A stretch of 64,000 nucleotides of DNA, taken from NCBI RefSeq assembly GCF_027244095.1, contig NC_069669.1, positions 9,326,501-9,390,500 on the forward strand, given 5' to 3'. How positions within the stretch are numbered: position 1 is the first letter of the stretch; every line of letters begins with the position of its first letter. Below are positions 59,701 to 63,711 of this stretch, piece after piece. The position numbers and the translations under genes were made by a program. The DNA comes from Hemicordylus capensis (Eukaryota; Chordata; Lepidosauria; Squamata; Cordylidae). The notes beneath the pieces are model-generated. The model was not told the origin of the DNA. It searched no databases and saw only the letters and a list, made by a program, of their open reading frames with translations.

Positions 59701-61747
59701 GGCCTGATCCAGCAGGGCTGTTCTTGTGCACTTTTAAGAAGTGCCTCTTTGTTCATTTAGCAGAGCTAGGTGCCATGGGAGCTGACAAAGACACTGAGCT
59801 GTGAATTAGGGCTGCCTGGGTTCAAGGCTCACTTTGGTCATGACCCCACTAGGTGACCGCAGCCTCAGCAGGCACTGGTGTTGCTTACCTGTTGAGTACT
59901 GCTTCTTTGTCTGCCAAGCGACTCTTTATTTTACTGGTCAGGTAGTCCAAGAAGAGAGTCCAGATGTCTAGGCAGGAGAAGTAGCCTTCGTGGGTAGGCT
60001 GAAATATGGAAGTCAACATTAGCAACAGCATAAATTGGCTGACAATAGCCAGAACCGTCACTGTCACCCTCTAGACACCTGAGCGAACTCCCCCTTGCCA
60101 AGCAACCCTTTTGGCAACCATCTAGCACCTTCCCGACAAGGAATGCCACCTTCCCTTCGCCACCTGTCCGCCGTTCCCCTCCATCATACACTGGCAGCCA
60201 AAAAGCTCAGCTCTATAAAGAGGAAATCCACATTTCTGCTATTGGAGCAAGCTTGTTTGCTTAAGGGGCTCCATTTAAACAACCAGCATTTCCTCCTAAC
60301 ACAATCGATAGCAGACTAAAAAAAAAAGTCACACTTGTATTGGCCATTATGCAACAAATCAGTTCTGAAGGAGACGGATGATGAAGTTTACCTACTCAGT
60401 TGGAAACCATTTTTTGCTCGGCATTTAAAAAAAGCAAGCAAGCAAGAACACCACTTTTGAAAGGATCAATGACAACCAAGCTACATGTGTTTTCCGATAT
60501 ATCCCTCCAGGGAAAGATAGTGGCAAGGGTCAAGAATGCTAGCCAGCTCAGCTTCTTGTCTATTTACTTACATTTCTGTCCCTCTCTTCCTGCAAGGAGC
60601 CCAGAGCAATGTTCAGGGTTATATTTATCCTCATAACCACCTAATAAGGTAGGTTAGGCTGAGAGAGAAGTGACTGGCCCAGAGTCACCCAGCTAGTTTC
60701 ATGACTGATTGGGGAGCTGAACTCAGGTCTCCCCAGTACTAGTCCAACACTCTAACCACTATACCACACTGGCTTGACAGGCACACCTTGTGACTTGAAA
60801 CCTTAGCAATAGGACCTGTCTTACCCTAATATAGTTTCTGTTCTAAGAATTCTTCCCTGTGCCCTGGATCTGAAAAAAAGATGCAAGGCACAGGTAGGCA
60901 AACAATGACTTGGCACAGAAACATTTTATCTCCTCTCCCTCCCCTATTTTTCTTGTACAAACTAGAGGAATAAATCTGTAAAACTCTAAACTGTGCCACT
61001 GTCTTCAGCAACAGGAAAAAAAATCCATTTTAATTCTTCAGGGTCTTTAAAATCTGTTGATTTGAACTGAGCTCCTCGCAAGTTATGCTGCTTGCTGTGT
61101 TTTTAACTTGTTACTCTATTACAGATTTTAAAATTTCACTGTTAAAATGCTCAGAGAATCCATTACCTTGGAGAACAGGATAGTACTCCATGTGCTAAAA
61201 TAAATAAGACGCAGGATGCCATTTAACAGTAGTTGGCCCAAATTTGTTTAAAAAGTTTGTATTTGGGTCATTTTAAGAACCTTAAAAAGACCCCTTTGCT
61301 TTCTGTTTCTTGATCTATTGCATGAAAACAAGGTTAATGAACTGCTAATCTCAGTGGAGACATCTAGAATGCTTGGTACCAGTTGTAAATTCCAGACAGG
61401 CCAGAAATGTGCAAAGACGTCTTTCAGTGTCCAAGAATCTGAGCCCTGAAACAAGACTGCAGTAATTTTGAAGTATGAGATGGGAAAAAGAGGGATTCTT
61501 GTGAAGGAAAAGCCAGTCATGGGTCCTCATGCGGAATATAAGTCATCAGGTTGCAGGATTCTACCCGGCAGTTGTAAACCCACTTCAACAAAGCGAAGTT
61601 AAGGAAAAACGGCACTCCAGTGCTGTACCTGATGGAAAGTGTACTTGAACAAGAGTGCCAGGAATTCAACCACTGGAAAATGGGAGTAAGACTCAATCCT
61701 CCTCAAATGGATGCTCACAAAGAGGCGCAGAAAGTCGGTAAACTTTT
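26632..61747 (-). CDS. XPO6: XPO6, exportin-6 (17 C-terminal coding exons; 5' end beyond the window)
   Basis: Exportin-6 is an importin-beta-type HEAT-repeat carrier that binds RanGTP and takes actin-profilin complexes out of the nucleus. The 17 exons at 61629, 59889, 52408, 51568, 46421, 44730, 43247, 41213, 39870, 38673, 37293, 35429, 33782, 32542, 29920, 28494 and 26632 (low ends) join in frame to about 757 residues, equal to roughly residues 369-1125 of the 1125-residue human protein as I recall it. No exon appears to be missing and no insertion or deletion is needed. Every junction is GT-AG with matching phase, and no stop interrupts the frame, so the gene looks intact. Identity is highest in FRYNQAQLEELDDETLDDD, LQVVVQEPGQVFKPFLPS and the C-terminus (LPSFTQNVHRLVNDLRYYR). 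The N-terminal Ran-binding part lies outside. NME4 follows downstream in the same orientation after 9.4 kb. Confidence 0.96.
27116..27314 (-). repeat. MIR-like CORE-SINE
   Basis: Complete, beginning with (TATC)n at its A-rich end and ending ACCACCCTGGCTC. Confidence 0.85.
27338..27425 (-). repeat. composite SINE, tRNA-module fragment
   Basis: GCCAGGGATCGAACCTGGGA and TGCAAAGCAGATGCTCTGCC. Confidence 0.65.
27427..27790 (+). mobile_element. LINE 3'-end-like repeat, family X copy 1
   Basis: Starts with a TTTATTTATCTAACATATTT end and contains CAGCAGGGAGCGCGTCCCAC and AAGAGCCAGCGG. It matches 41785-42115 along its length. Probably an untranslated LINE end; family not identified. Confidence 0.5.
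28130..28264. mobile_element. hAT MITE with 8-bp target duplication
   Basis: CAGAGTTTCTTAACCTCGGG and GGTTAAGAAACCCTG ends; flanks GTCTAGGA and GTCTAGGT. Confidence 0.85.
28325..28445 (+). mobile_element. CR1-type LINE 3' fragment
   Basis: ATGGAACTCTCTGCCACAGG to GGGCTACTAGGCTGG; ends about 50 bases from the XPO6 exon at 28494. Confidence 0.7.
28494..28724 (-). CDS. XPO6: XPO6 coding exon (human about 1016-1092)
   Basis: 77 codons, phase 0 on both sides: KIFRTGMLFQFVNVLLQVL, VHKSHDLLQEEIGIAVYNM, to GRNFKMDR. Acceptor TTGTAG, donor GTAAGC. Confidence 0.96.
28826..28963. mobile_element. hAT MITE, GTTCCCTCTAAC subfamily, worn ends
   Basis: Inner arms GGAACTACAACTCCCAGCAT and GATGCTGGGCATTGTAGT are clear. 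Confidence 0.65.
28975..29290. repeat. MITE-like repeat (AACCATGGTTT type)
   Basis: Repeated AAACCATGATTTG, AAACCACAGTTTG and AACCATGGCTAG units plus TGCCTGAATCCAGGCC; a related copy is at 22485-22665. Class not determined. Confidence 0.45.
29610..29757 (+). repeat. L2-tail repeat, 5' part
   Basis: GGCAAAGAGGCACCTTTTTA, CTTTATTTAGCAGGGGGAGA and TTTCTTTTTAGATTGTGG. Confidence 0.65.
29758..29820 (+). mobile_element. CR1-type LINE, last 60 bases
   Basis: CAGATGCTGGACTAGATGGG followed by GGCCTGATAAAGCAAGGGCT. Confidence 0.6.
29920..30018 (-). CDS. XPO6: XPO6 coding exon (human about 983-1015)
   Basis: 33 codons: AFGQSFLQPDIHLFKQNLFY, then LETLNTKQKLYHK. Acceptor CCGTAG, donor GTGAGC. Confidence 0.96.
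30365..30470 (+). repeat. MIR-like CORE-SINE, head fragment
   Basis: GCGTGGAGTAGTGGTTACAG and CACTGGGTGACC. Confidence 0.6.
30480..31250. other. XPO6 intronic sequence without a recognised feature
   Basis: Only a short (GGCA)n tract near 30730 stands out. Confidence 0.5.
31255..31370. repeat. short palindromic MITE
   Basis: GGCTTACATCCAGATTCAGT, GCCCTATTAATTTCAATGCG and AGTCTGGAT; two further diverged copies lie at 33185-33300 and 33395-33475. Confidence 0.5.
31791..31991 (-). repeat. composite SINE, tRNA-module form
   Basis: Shared tail then ATGTTCTTCCACTGAGCC as the remnant of the tRNA-like head. Confidence 0.75.
32065..32205. mobile_element. hAT MITE inside a composite SINE tail
   Basis: CAGGGCTGCTCAACTTTGGC to GAAGTTGAGCAGGCCTG; flanked by GTCTATGC and GTCTGTGC. 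The host SINE tail piece is at 32008-32064. Confidence 0.85.
32542..32703 (-). CDS. XPO6: XPO6 coding exon (human about 929-982)
   Basis: 54 codons: RSSPDVKAELFELLFRILHH, SWRYFFKSNVLASVQRG and on to FSAIMQ. Acceptor CCCCAAG, donor GTATTT, the weakest borders in the gene. Confidence 0.95.
32832..33060 (+). mobile_element. L2-clade LINE, 3' end
   Basis: The frame 32841-33041 starts GPGYLRERLAPYVPT and continues with RAFSVVAP-like and NSL-like segments in adjacent frames, the usual end of L2/CR1-group ORF2. An AT-rich tail follows. Confidence 0.6.
33185..33475. repeat. two short palindromic MITE copies
   Basis: CAAGCTTGCCCCATGGATTT and TAGCAGCACCTTAATCTGG, then ACTCATAAGCAGTCTTATTG and TTAATGGGATAAG. 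Confidence 0.5.
33525..33613 (+). repeat. L2-tail repeat, 5' part
   Basis: GAGGCACCTTTTGGAAGTGG to CCCCAGCACAGCA; a worn hAT MITE follows to 33690. Confidence 0.65.
33782..33953 (-). CDS. XPO6: XPO6 coding exon (human about 871-928)
   Basis: One base finishes an Arg codon, then EQLVESILHDGSTGCRVVEK to CMEQVYPIVAE. Acceptor CCTAG, donor GTAGGG. Confidence 0.96.
34067..34192. mobile_element. hAT MITE, TTCTCAACCTT subfamily
   Basis: GGGGTTCTCAGACCTGGGCC to CCCAACTTCGAGAGACCCTG. Confidence 0.75.
34291..34608 (+). repeat. composite SINE, 5S-module form, full length
   Basis: AGAGCTGGTCTTGTGGAGC to GAGGCAGCTTCCTGGGTC. Confidence 0.85.
34600..35020. other. XPO6 intronic sequence without a recognised feature
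   Basis: Its first 55 bases (GTCTCCCCAGATGGTAGC) resemble 57195-57240; otherwise nothing was identified. Confidence 0.4.
35026..35370 (+). repeat. MIR-like CORE-SINE split by a MITE
   Basis: Head AGCCATTGTGGTGCAGTGGG is separated from the body (TTAGAGTGTTGGATGAGG) by the MITE at 35052-35178. Confidence 0.85.
35052..35178. mobile_element. hAT MITE, GGCAACCTTGG subfamily, inside a CORE-SINE
   Basis: CAGGGGAAGGCAACCTTGG to CCAAGGTTGCCTACTCTTG, flanked by GGGTAGAG and GGTTAGAG. Confidence 0.85.
35429..35543 (-). CDS. XPO6: XPO6 coding exon (human about 833-871)
   Basis: Completes an Asp codon, then VTDEMLSFFLTLFQGLRVQM to QTFLNMFT and two bases of Arg. Acceptor TCCCCAG, donor GTAGCG. Confidence 0.96.
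36165..36284. mobile_element. hAT MITE
   Basis: TCTCAAATTCGGATGCCCAG at the left; GGGACTCAGGTTTTAGAGCC at the right. Confidence 0.7.
36573..37035 (-). repeat. full composite SINE (shared tail + tRNA module + 5S module) split by a MITE
   Basis: Tail and tRNA module at 36573-36776, MITE at 36777-36912, then the 5S module from CCCTAAGGGGAATATC to AGATCAGCTCTCCTCCCC at 37035. This copy shows that the two modules belong to one element. Confidence 0.85.
36777..36912. mobile_element. hAT MITE with perfect 8-bp target duplication
   Basis: Flanked on both sides by CCCTAAGG. Ends CAGAGATCCTCCACGTTGGG and CCAACATTGAGGATTCCTG. Confidence 0.9.
37293..37448 (-). CDS. XPO6: XPO6 coding exon (human about 781-833)
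   Basis: Completes a Thr codon, then KVTIHQTLSVLEDIVESISG, EATKSRQICYQSLQESVQVS, LALFPAFIHQS and G of Asp. Acceptor TTGCAG. Human has LII where this has VTI. Confidence 0.96.
37818..37929. mobile_element. hAT MITE, GTTCCCTCTAAC subfamily
   Basis: CAGTGTTCCCTCTAACAGGG and CCCCGTTAAAGGGAACACTG are near-perfect terminal repeats; the right inner arm is deleted. Confidence 0.8.
38150..38375 (+). repeat. L2-tail repeat
   Basis: GAGGCACCTTTTAAAGTGGC to GGACAGGGAACCATCTTG and TTGAAAAGTGGCA. Confidence 0.7.
38673..38862 (-). CDS. XPO6: XPO6 coding exon (human about 718-781)
   Basis: AQILVCRALSNILLLPWPNL, PECEQQWAIRSTNHSSLISA, LTRDYRSLKSSAILPQRKAQ, QDG plus one base. Acceptor CTGCAG, donor GTAAGT. 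Confidence 0.96.
38931..39105 (-). repeat. composite SINE, tRNA-module form
   Basis: GTAGAAAGCTGTCTCATCCC to GTGCTCTAACCACTGAGTTA. Confidence 0.7.
39122..39640 (+). mobile_element. LINE ORF2 C-terminal fragment, clade unassigned
   Basis: A frame of 172 codons stays open. It contains IPKYRRAFTLARCHSLLSAG and a CPCG...IEHVLLFC zinc-finger-like motif (Cys-X-Cys, His, Cys), which is typical of the end of non-LTR reverse transcriptases. The 3' end runs into an AT-rich stretch and a GATA microsatellite. It lies antisense in an XPO6 intron. Confidence 0.7.
39729..39756. repeat. (GATA)n microsatellite
   Basis: About six TAGA units at the 3' end of the LINE fragment. Confidence 0.9.
39870..40016 (-). 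CDS. XPO6: XPO6 coding exon (human about 669-717)
   Basis: 49 codons, phase 0: VQEKLLLSACHLLVSLATTV, RPVFLIRMQTVQKVFNRITD, PSAQCLPDK. Acceptor CTCCCAG, donor GTGAGC. Confidence 0.96.
40428..40500 (-). repeat. composite SINE, tail fragment
   Basis: ATAGGAAGTTGCCTTCCTAT to TGACTGGCAGCAGCTC. Confidence 0.6.
40917..41077. repeat. (CTGTCT)n hexamer array
   Basis: About 26-27 uninterrupted CTGTCT units, followed by a short CA run (41078-41089). It opens artificial repetitive frames (SVSVSV, LSLSLS, TETETE) on both strands, which are not genes. Confidence 0.97.
41213..41357 (-). CDS. XPO6: XPO6 coding exon (human about 620-668)
   Basis: Completes Val, then HAQSLAALQAYCHWLAQFYS, EVHRQDPAQFISLVSTALEA, IAPLISSK. 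Acceptor CTCTAG, donor GTAGCT. Confidence 0.96.
41484..41785 (-). mobile_element. CR1-type LINE, 3' end
   Basis: Reverse of the CR1 end seen at 12330: GATCAGGCCCAAGGC, then AGCCCACCAGAAG, CTTGCAACTGGTATTC and CCACCACATCCCACTGCAG. Confidence 0.75.
41785..42115 (+). mobile_element. LINE 3'-end-like repeat, family X copy 2
   Basis: TTTATTATATTTGTACACTG, CAGCAGGGAGCGCATTCCAG and CACCAGACGAGCCGGTGGC correspond to positions in 27427-27790. Confidence 0.5.
42789..42882. mobile_element. hAT MITE, worn
   Basis: CAACTACAACTCCCAGCAAC and ATTATGGGATTTGTAAACAG. Confidence 0.65.
42887..43005. mobile_element. hAT MITE, GTTCCCTCTAAC subfamily
   Basis: ACGGGGATTCACAGAAGTTG to ATCTGGGAAGCCCTGTTCAG; directly beside the preceding copy. 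Confidence 0.7.
43247..43339 (-). CDS. XPO6: XPO6 coding exon (human about 589-620)
   Basis: Completes Arg, then LVKVTLYGSQIKLYNLETAV, PSVLKPDLID and two bases of Val. Acceptor CCCACAG, donor GTGAGT. Confidence 0.96.
43782..44140 (-). repeat. two tandem composite SINEs, tRNA-module form
   Basis: Copies at 43782-43975 and 43983-44140, each shared tail plus tRNA-like module. Confidence 0.8.
44145..44455 (+). repeat. composite SINE, 5S-module form
   Basis: In opposite orientation to the two preceding copies; a CATATGAATGG segment inside the 5S module is duplicated. Confidence 0.85.
44477..44556 (-). repeat. second 5S rRNA-derived SINE family, fragment
   Basis: Reverse complement contains GAAGCTACACAGATCGTGGT and TGCCTGGATGCGAGACC; related to 48368-48452 and 55862-55978. 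Confidence 0.7.
44566..44672. mobile_element. hAT MITE, GTTCCCTCTAAC subfamily, right end lost
   Basis: GTTCCCTAAAACAGAGACTC and both inner arms. Confidence 0.7.
44730..44889 (-). CDS. XPO6: XPO6 coding exon (human about 536-589)
   Basis: Completes Gly, then HRLNIAAENDCRRLHCSLRD, LSSLLQAVGRLAEYFTGDMF, AARFRDALTVVE and two bases of Arg. Acceptor TTCCAG, donor GTAGGC. Confidence 0.96.
45458..45697 (-). repeat. L2-tail repeat, full
   Basis: From the tail (ATTTACATACAGCTTTTCAA) through GGCTCCCTGTCCCC to GGGGCCTCTTTGCTC. Confidence 0.75.
45777..46138. mobile_element. hAT MITE, GTTCCCTCTAAC subfamily, carrying a nested SINE
   Basis: CAGTGTTCCCTCTAACAGGG to CTGTTAGAGGGAATACTG; flanks GTCTGTGC and GTCTCTGC. 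Confidence 0.85.
45831..46053 (-). repeat. MIR-like CORE-SINE nested in a hAT MITE
   Basis: Inserted into the left arm; CCCAGCAT is present on both sides of the SINE. Confidence 0.85.
46421..46490 (-). CDS. XPO6: XPO6 coding exon (human about 513-536)
   Basis: FPVLQENLDVYLGLQQFIVT, SGT and one base of Gly. Acceptor CCCTAG (a second AG, in TTTCCAG, lies inside the exon), donor GTAAGG. Confidence 0.95.
46852..47050 (-). repeat. composite SINE, tRNA-module form
   Basis: GGAACATAAGAAGCTGCC to CTACCACTGAATTACAGCC. Confidence 0.8.
47102..47490 (-). repeat. composite SINE, tRNA-module form, split by a MITE
   Basis: Tail at 47102-47158, body resuming after the MITE at 47359 (GTCTACACAGACTGGCAG). 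Confidence 0.8.
47159..47358. mobile_element. hAT MITE inside a composite SINE
   Basis: CAGGCCGGCCCAACTTCGG to GAGTTGAGCAGGCCTG; flanks ATCTACAC and GTCTACAC. A short (ATC)n plus CTATACCGCCC segment was added in its centre (47240-47300). Confidence 0.85.
47500..48015. other. XPO6 intronic sequence without a recognised feature
   Basis: No repeat family or exon recognised. Confidence 0.5.
48022..48350 (-). repeat. composite SINE, tRNA-module form, split by a MITE
   Basis: Tail to 48078, body from 48215 to CTACCACTGAGCTATGCCCC. Confidence 0.85.
48079..48214. mobile_element. hAT MITE inside a composite SINE, perfect duplication
   Basis: GTCTACAC flanks both sides. Ends CATGGGTTCTCAGCCTTGGG and CCAAGGTTGAGAATCCCTG. 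Confidence 0.92.
48368..48452 (-). repeat. second 5S rRNA-derived SINE family, fragment
   Basis: GTCTCCCATCCAGGTACTAA and CAGCAAGGTAGCTGTATCG. Confidence 0.7.
48470..49165. other. XPO6 intronic sequence without a recognised feature
   Basis: A plus-strand open frame of 110 codons (48605-48937) shows no known motif. Confidence 0.5.
49170..49490 (+). repeat. composite SINE, 5S-module form
   Basis: Full length with an inserted (GA)n tract at 49363-49381. Confidence 0.85.
49500..50580. other. XPO6 intronic sequence without a recognised feature
   Basis: The longest stretch in the window where I recognise no repeat. A 151-codon plus-strand frame (49840-50295) is not similar to any protein I know. 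Confidence 0.5.
50636..50925 (+). mobile_element. CR1-type LINE, part of ORF2
   Basis: The frame encodes MANIIMPLYKTMVWPHLEYC, VQFWSPHLKKEIVELENVQK and RATKVIRGLEHLP, the canonical CR1 ORF2 C-terminal block. The sequence after about 50925 no longer matches. Confidence 0.9.
51228..51535 (-). repeat. composite SINE, 5S-module form, full length
   Basis: Lies about 30 bases from the XPO6 exon at 51568, on its donor side. Confidence 0.85.
51568..51660 (-). CDS. XPO6: XPO6 coding exon (human about 482-512)
   Basis: 31 codons: QQTEWQRYLRQSLEVVAKVM, ELLPSHAFSTL. Acceptor CCCGCAG, donor GTAAGC. Confidence 0.96.
51813..51945. mobile_element. hAT MITE, GTTCCCTCTAAC subfamily
   Basis: GTTCCCTGTAAGGGGGATTC to GGCAATCCCTGTTACAAGG. 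Confidence 0.75.
52192..52390 (-). repeat. L2-tail repeat
   Basis: GTTACATATCGCTTTTCAAC to CCCCGCTAAATAAAGAAG; ends about 18 bases from the XPO6 exon at 52408. Confidence 0.75.
52408..52516 (-). CDS. XPO6: XPO6 coding exon (human about 445-481)
   Basis: Completes Arg, then YEDALVLLLTEVLNRIQFRY, NQAQLEELDDETLDDD. The acidic LEELDDETLDDD stretch is unchanged from human. Acceptor ACACAG, donor GTAAGT. Confidence 0.96.
52650..52945 (-). repeat. composite SINE, 5S-module form
   Basis: AGACATAGGAAGCTGCC to GCTACCACAAGACCAGACC. Confidence 0.85.
53077..53107. repeat. (CACAGA)n microsatellite
   Basis: About five units. Confidence 0.9.
53127..53443 (-). repeat. full composite SINE (tail + tRNA + 5S modules)
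   Basis: The tRNA module ends at TCTACCTCTGAGCTAAAGCC and is directly followed by GAGGGGGATCTCTTACAG of the 5S module. Confidence 0.8.
53592..53720 (-). repeat. LINE-tail-like fragment
   Basis: TACATTTCTAGCCCGCCCTG and GGGTTACAATAAAACCAATA. Confidence 0.4.
53877..54007. mobile_element. hAT MITE, GGCAACCTTGG subfamily
   Basis: Flanks CATTATAG and CATTCTAG. Ends CAATGGTAGGCAACCTTGGC and GGGTTACCCCTG. Confidence 0.85.
54313..54545 (+). repeat. L2-tail repeat, full
   Basis: ACTGAGCAAACAGGCACC through TAGATTGCGAGCCCTTTGGG to the tail GGTATATAAATATTCATCG. Confidence 0.8.
54807..54893 (-). repeat. composite SINE, tail fragment
   Basis: GGGACCACAGGAAGCTACC to CACTGACTGGCAGGGGCTC. Confidence 0.65.
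54900..55860. other. XPO6 intronic sequence without a recognised feature
   Basis: No repeat or exon recognised. Confidence 0.5.
55862..55978 (+). repeat. second 5S rRNA-derived SINE family
   Basis: GTGGTCTAAGGGCACACGAT, then TGAAGCTAAGAAGGTCTTGG and GTGCCTGGATGGGAGACTA, clearly aligned to 5S rRNA from the A box to the C box. Confidence 0.75.
55984..56124 (+). repeat. composite SINE, tRNA-module form
   Basis: CAGTAGTCGAGCATCTGCCT and AAGGTCCCAGGTTCAATCCC; tail cut at ACAGACAATACTTGG. Confidence 0.8.
56136..56448 (-). repeat. composite SINE, 5S-module form, full length
   Basis: TCATAGGAAGCTGCCATATA to CAAGACCAGCTCTCCTCCC. Confidence 0.85.
56690..57110 (+). repeat. unclassified dispersed repeat, copy C
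   Basis: Most complete together with copy A; shared segments include CAAGGCCCACACATTTTG, GGTAACAATGAACAAAC and AACCATTGCGAATTTGG. Confidence 0.65.
57115..57940. other. XPO6 intronic sequence without a recognised feature
   Basis: Apart from a short similarity of 57195-57240 to 34600-34650, nothing was identified. Confidence 0.5.
58036..58372 (-). repeat. composite SINE, tRNA-module form, split by a MITE
   Basis: Tail to 58100, continued at 58237 (GTCTACAGAGACTCGAGGC). Confidence 0.75.
58101..58236. mobile_element. hAT MITE inside a composite SINE
   Basis: CAGGGCTGCTCAACTTTGGC to GAAGTTGAGCAGCCCGG; flanks GTCTACAC and GTCTACAG. Confidence 0.85.
58380..59025. other. XPO6 intronic sequence without a recognised feature
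   Basis: Two overlapping minus-strand open frames (58450-58831) carry no known motif. Confidence 0.5.
59030..59175 (-). repeat. composite SINE, junction of tRNA and 5S modules
   Basis: CCTACCACTGAGCTATCGCC runs straight into CCCAAAGGGGATACCTGACA and the 5S side, ending AGATCAGCTCTCCTGC. Confidence 0.75.
59324..59520 (-). repeat. L2-tail repeat
   Basis: ATATTTACATACTACTTTCC to CCCCACTAAATAAAGAGG. Confidence 0.75.
59521..59735 (+). mobile_element. CR1-type LINE, 3' end
   Basis: TTAGATAAATTCATGGAGAA to GGCCTGATCCAGCAGGGCTG. Confidence 0.75.
59889..59998 (-). CDS. XPO6: XPO6 coding exon (human about 409-445)
   Basis: PTHEGYFSCLDIWTLFLDYL, TSKIKSRLADKEAVLN and two bases of Arg; only one residue differs from human (A for G). 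Acceptor TTTCAG, donor GTAAGC. Confidence 0.97.
60560..60775 (-). repeat. MIR-like CORE-SINE
   Basis: Complete, ending ACTATACCACACTGGCTTG. Confidence 0.85.
60780..61600. other. XPO6 intronic sequence without a recognised feature
   Basis: AT-rich; no repeat or exon recognised. Confidence 0.5.
61629..61747 (-). CDS. XPO6: XPO6 coding exon (human about 369-408), first within the window
   Basis: Two bases complete a Glu codon, then KFTDFLRLFVSIHLRRIESY, SHFPVVEFLALLFKYTFHQ. Acceptor TTACATAG, donor GTACAG. The phase requires an upstream exon ending in G, which is not in the window. Confidence 0.96.
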
Positions 61748-62187
61748 CTATGTAACTATAAAGGGAAAGAAGAGAGAAAACCCCATTAAGAGAACGTCAG
61801 TACTGTCCGAAGCAAGTAGTATTGAAATGTACTTGGTACCTCTTTCATTACATTGTATTTCACAGCCAATTTTTTTTTAAGCAGTTAAATTAAAGCCCTA
61901 CAACAATTACCTACATGGCGGGCAACCCTTCATTCCATTAACACCTGAAACAGTAGAAAAAGACACTCTCGTCAAAGGCAACTTTAGCTTCAGTTTAGAA
62001 ATACCGTTCTACTAAGCAACCCCCCTCAGTGCTTTAGAAATTGAGATATTTCATCACTAACCATTTGAGCTGATAGAATGGTGAGTTGACTAAGACCACT
62101 ATTAAAATCTAAAGTGATGTTGCTTAAATCTGAACTCAATGAGGCAATGGACAGTATCCAAAGAGTCATAGTCCATATTGGTGTTCC

Positions 62188-62298
62188 ATTACAGGGATTC
62201 CCAGATGTTGTTGACGACGACAACCACCATCATTCTCAGCCAAAGGCCGTTTCAGCTGGGGATGGGAGTTGTATTCAGCAACATCTGGGAATCCCTGT
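62188..62298. mobile_element. hAT MITE, GTTCCCTCTAAC subfamily, outer ends lost
   Basis: CAGGGATTCCCAGATGTTGT pairs with AACATCTGGGAATCCCTG. Confidence 0.75.
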
Positions 62299-62299
62299 C

Positions 62300-63000
62300 T
62301 GTGTTCAGGGGCTTGCATTTCTCAAACAGCAGACTATCATGTCATAGAACAAATTACTTTGGAAAGAGGGTGGAGTTTCAAAAACAGGTATTGATATGGC
62401 ATCGTGGGTAAGGGGGCAGTCTGCTGCTGAAAAACAAATCAATCCAAGCCTTTGGGTACCACTGAAGTCGGTTTTTCGATCTTGGCCAATGCCTTCTAGT
62501 ATGCAACTGTAGAACACCACGATTAAAGCAGAGAAATCAGGGTGGGAAGAGAATCAAGAGATCTTTTAATCTAGCTCTTACTTGATGGCAGATTTCTACT
62601 AAGCCCTCCAAAACAAATGAAACCTGATTTTCAAAAAGCTGGTTATTAGACGGAATTGTACAATACATATATGTGTCTAACATTTCCTTCAGATATCCTT
62701 ATTCTAGTCACAGAATTGAGGTTCTTTGGTGCAGAATACACATAGATTGTGGACATCTTGAACAACTATTGCCCTAACACAGCAATTCTATTGCTTAAGG
62801 GCCTTGGAGAGAGAGGAGGAGGATGATAACTGGAATTGACCATGAATACATGGCCCTAGTAGGCAGCACTATCACAATGACCAACATCATGTTCCACCAT
62901 ATAAACAGATGACAGTGCCTAAGGCCAGCCCAAGTTTTTATTACTCAGCTAAGAATTGAACTGGGAATGGCCAACCCATGCATTTAAAGGCTGTGTTACA
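62300..63000. other. XPO6 intronic sequence without a recognised feature
   Basis: No repeat or exon recognised. Confidence 0.5.
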
Positions 63001-63015
63001 GCCACCCCTCTACAC

Positions 63016-63460
63016 CAGGGCTAGGGATGTGCACAGAACCAGGGAGGCGCGGTCCAGCACTGGGGGGTGTCTGACTTTAAGGGCGGGGGGAGGTAGTACT
63101 TACCGTGTGGCGGCAACTTCACCCTTTTCCGGACAACGATGGGGGCAGGGGCGGCAGGGAGAGGGGTAAGTACTCCCACCGAAAAGCGGCAGGAGGGGTA
63201 AATACTACCCCCTCGCCCTTAAAGCCAGACCACCCCCGCCCCCACTGCCGGACCAGCCCAATTCCGAACCAGTTTGGAGGCCTCTTACATGGCCCCGGAT
63301 CGGTTCCGTGCACACTCCTAACCAGGGCTGCTTAACTTCAGCCCTCCTGCAGATGTTGGCCTACAACTCCCATAATCCCTGGCTATTGGCCACTGTGGCT
63401 GGGGATCATGGGAGTTGCAGTCCAAAAACTGGGGCGGGGGCGCTAAGTTGAGCAGGCCTG
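63016..63460. mobile_element. hAT MITE, CTCAACTTTGGCCC subfamily, carrying a second MITE
   Basis: Left terminus is CAGGGC, interrupted; it resumes at 63323 with CAGGGCTGCTTAACTTCAGC and ends AAGTTGAGCAGGCCTG. Flanks CTCTACAC (63008-63015) and ATCTACAC (63461-63468). Confidence 0.85.
63022..63320. mobile_element. GGTTC-rich MITE nested in a hAT MITE
   Basis: Terminal inverted repeats TAGGGATGTGCACAGAACC and GGTTCCGTGCACACTCCTA; the interior is a GC-rich palindrome (TTAAGGGCGGGGGGAGGTAG and CTACCCCCTCGCCCTTAA). ACCAGGGC is duplicated at 63014-63021 and 63321-63328. Confidence 0.88.
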
Positions 63461-63616
63461 ATCTACACCATCATTTGATGAATTCCTGCCTGCTCTGAAG
63501 TGTGGATAGATGTGTGGTGGTGGAGTTGAGGAAAAGAGTGGCTAGGACTTTGAAAAGCAAGTGAGGGAAGGACAGAAAGTTACAGTATTCCCACCAATGT
63601 GAGGGAGCCTCTAGAG

Positions 63617-63711
63617 CAGGGCTAGGCAACCCTGGCTCGCCAGCTGCTGGGGATAAATTGTGGCTGGGAGTTTCAGTTCAACAGCTGGAGAGGCAAGGTT
63701 GCCTAGCCTTG
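63617..63711. mobile_element. hAT MITE, GGCAACCTTGG subfamily
   Basis: CAGGGCTAGGCAACCCTGGC to GCAAGGTTGCCTAGCCTTG; flanks CTCTAGAG and CTTTAGAG. Confidence 0.85.
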
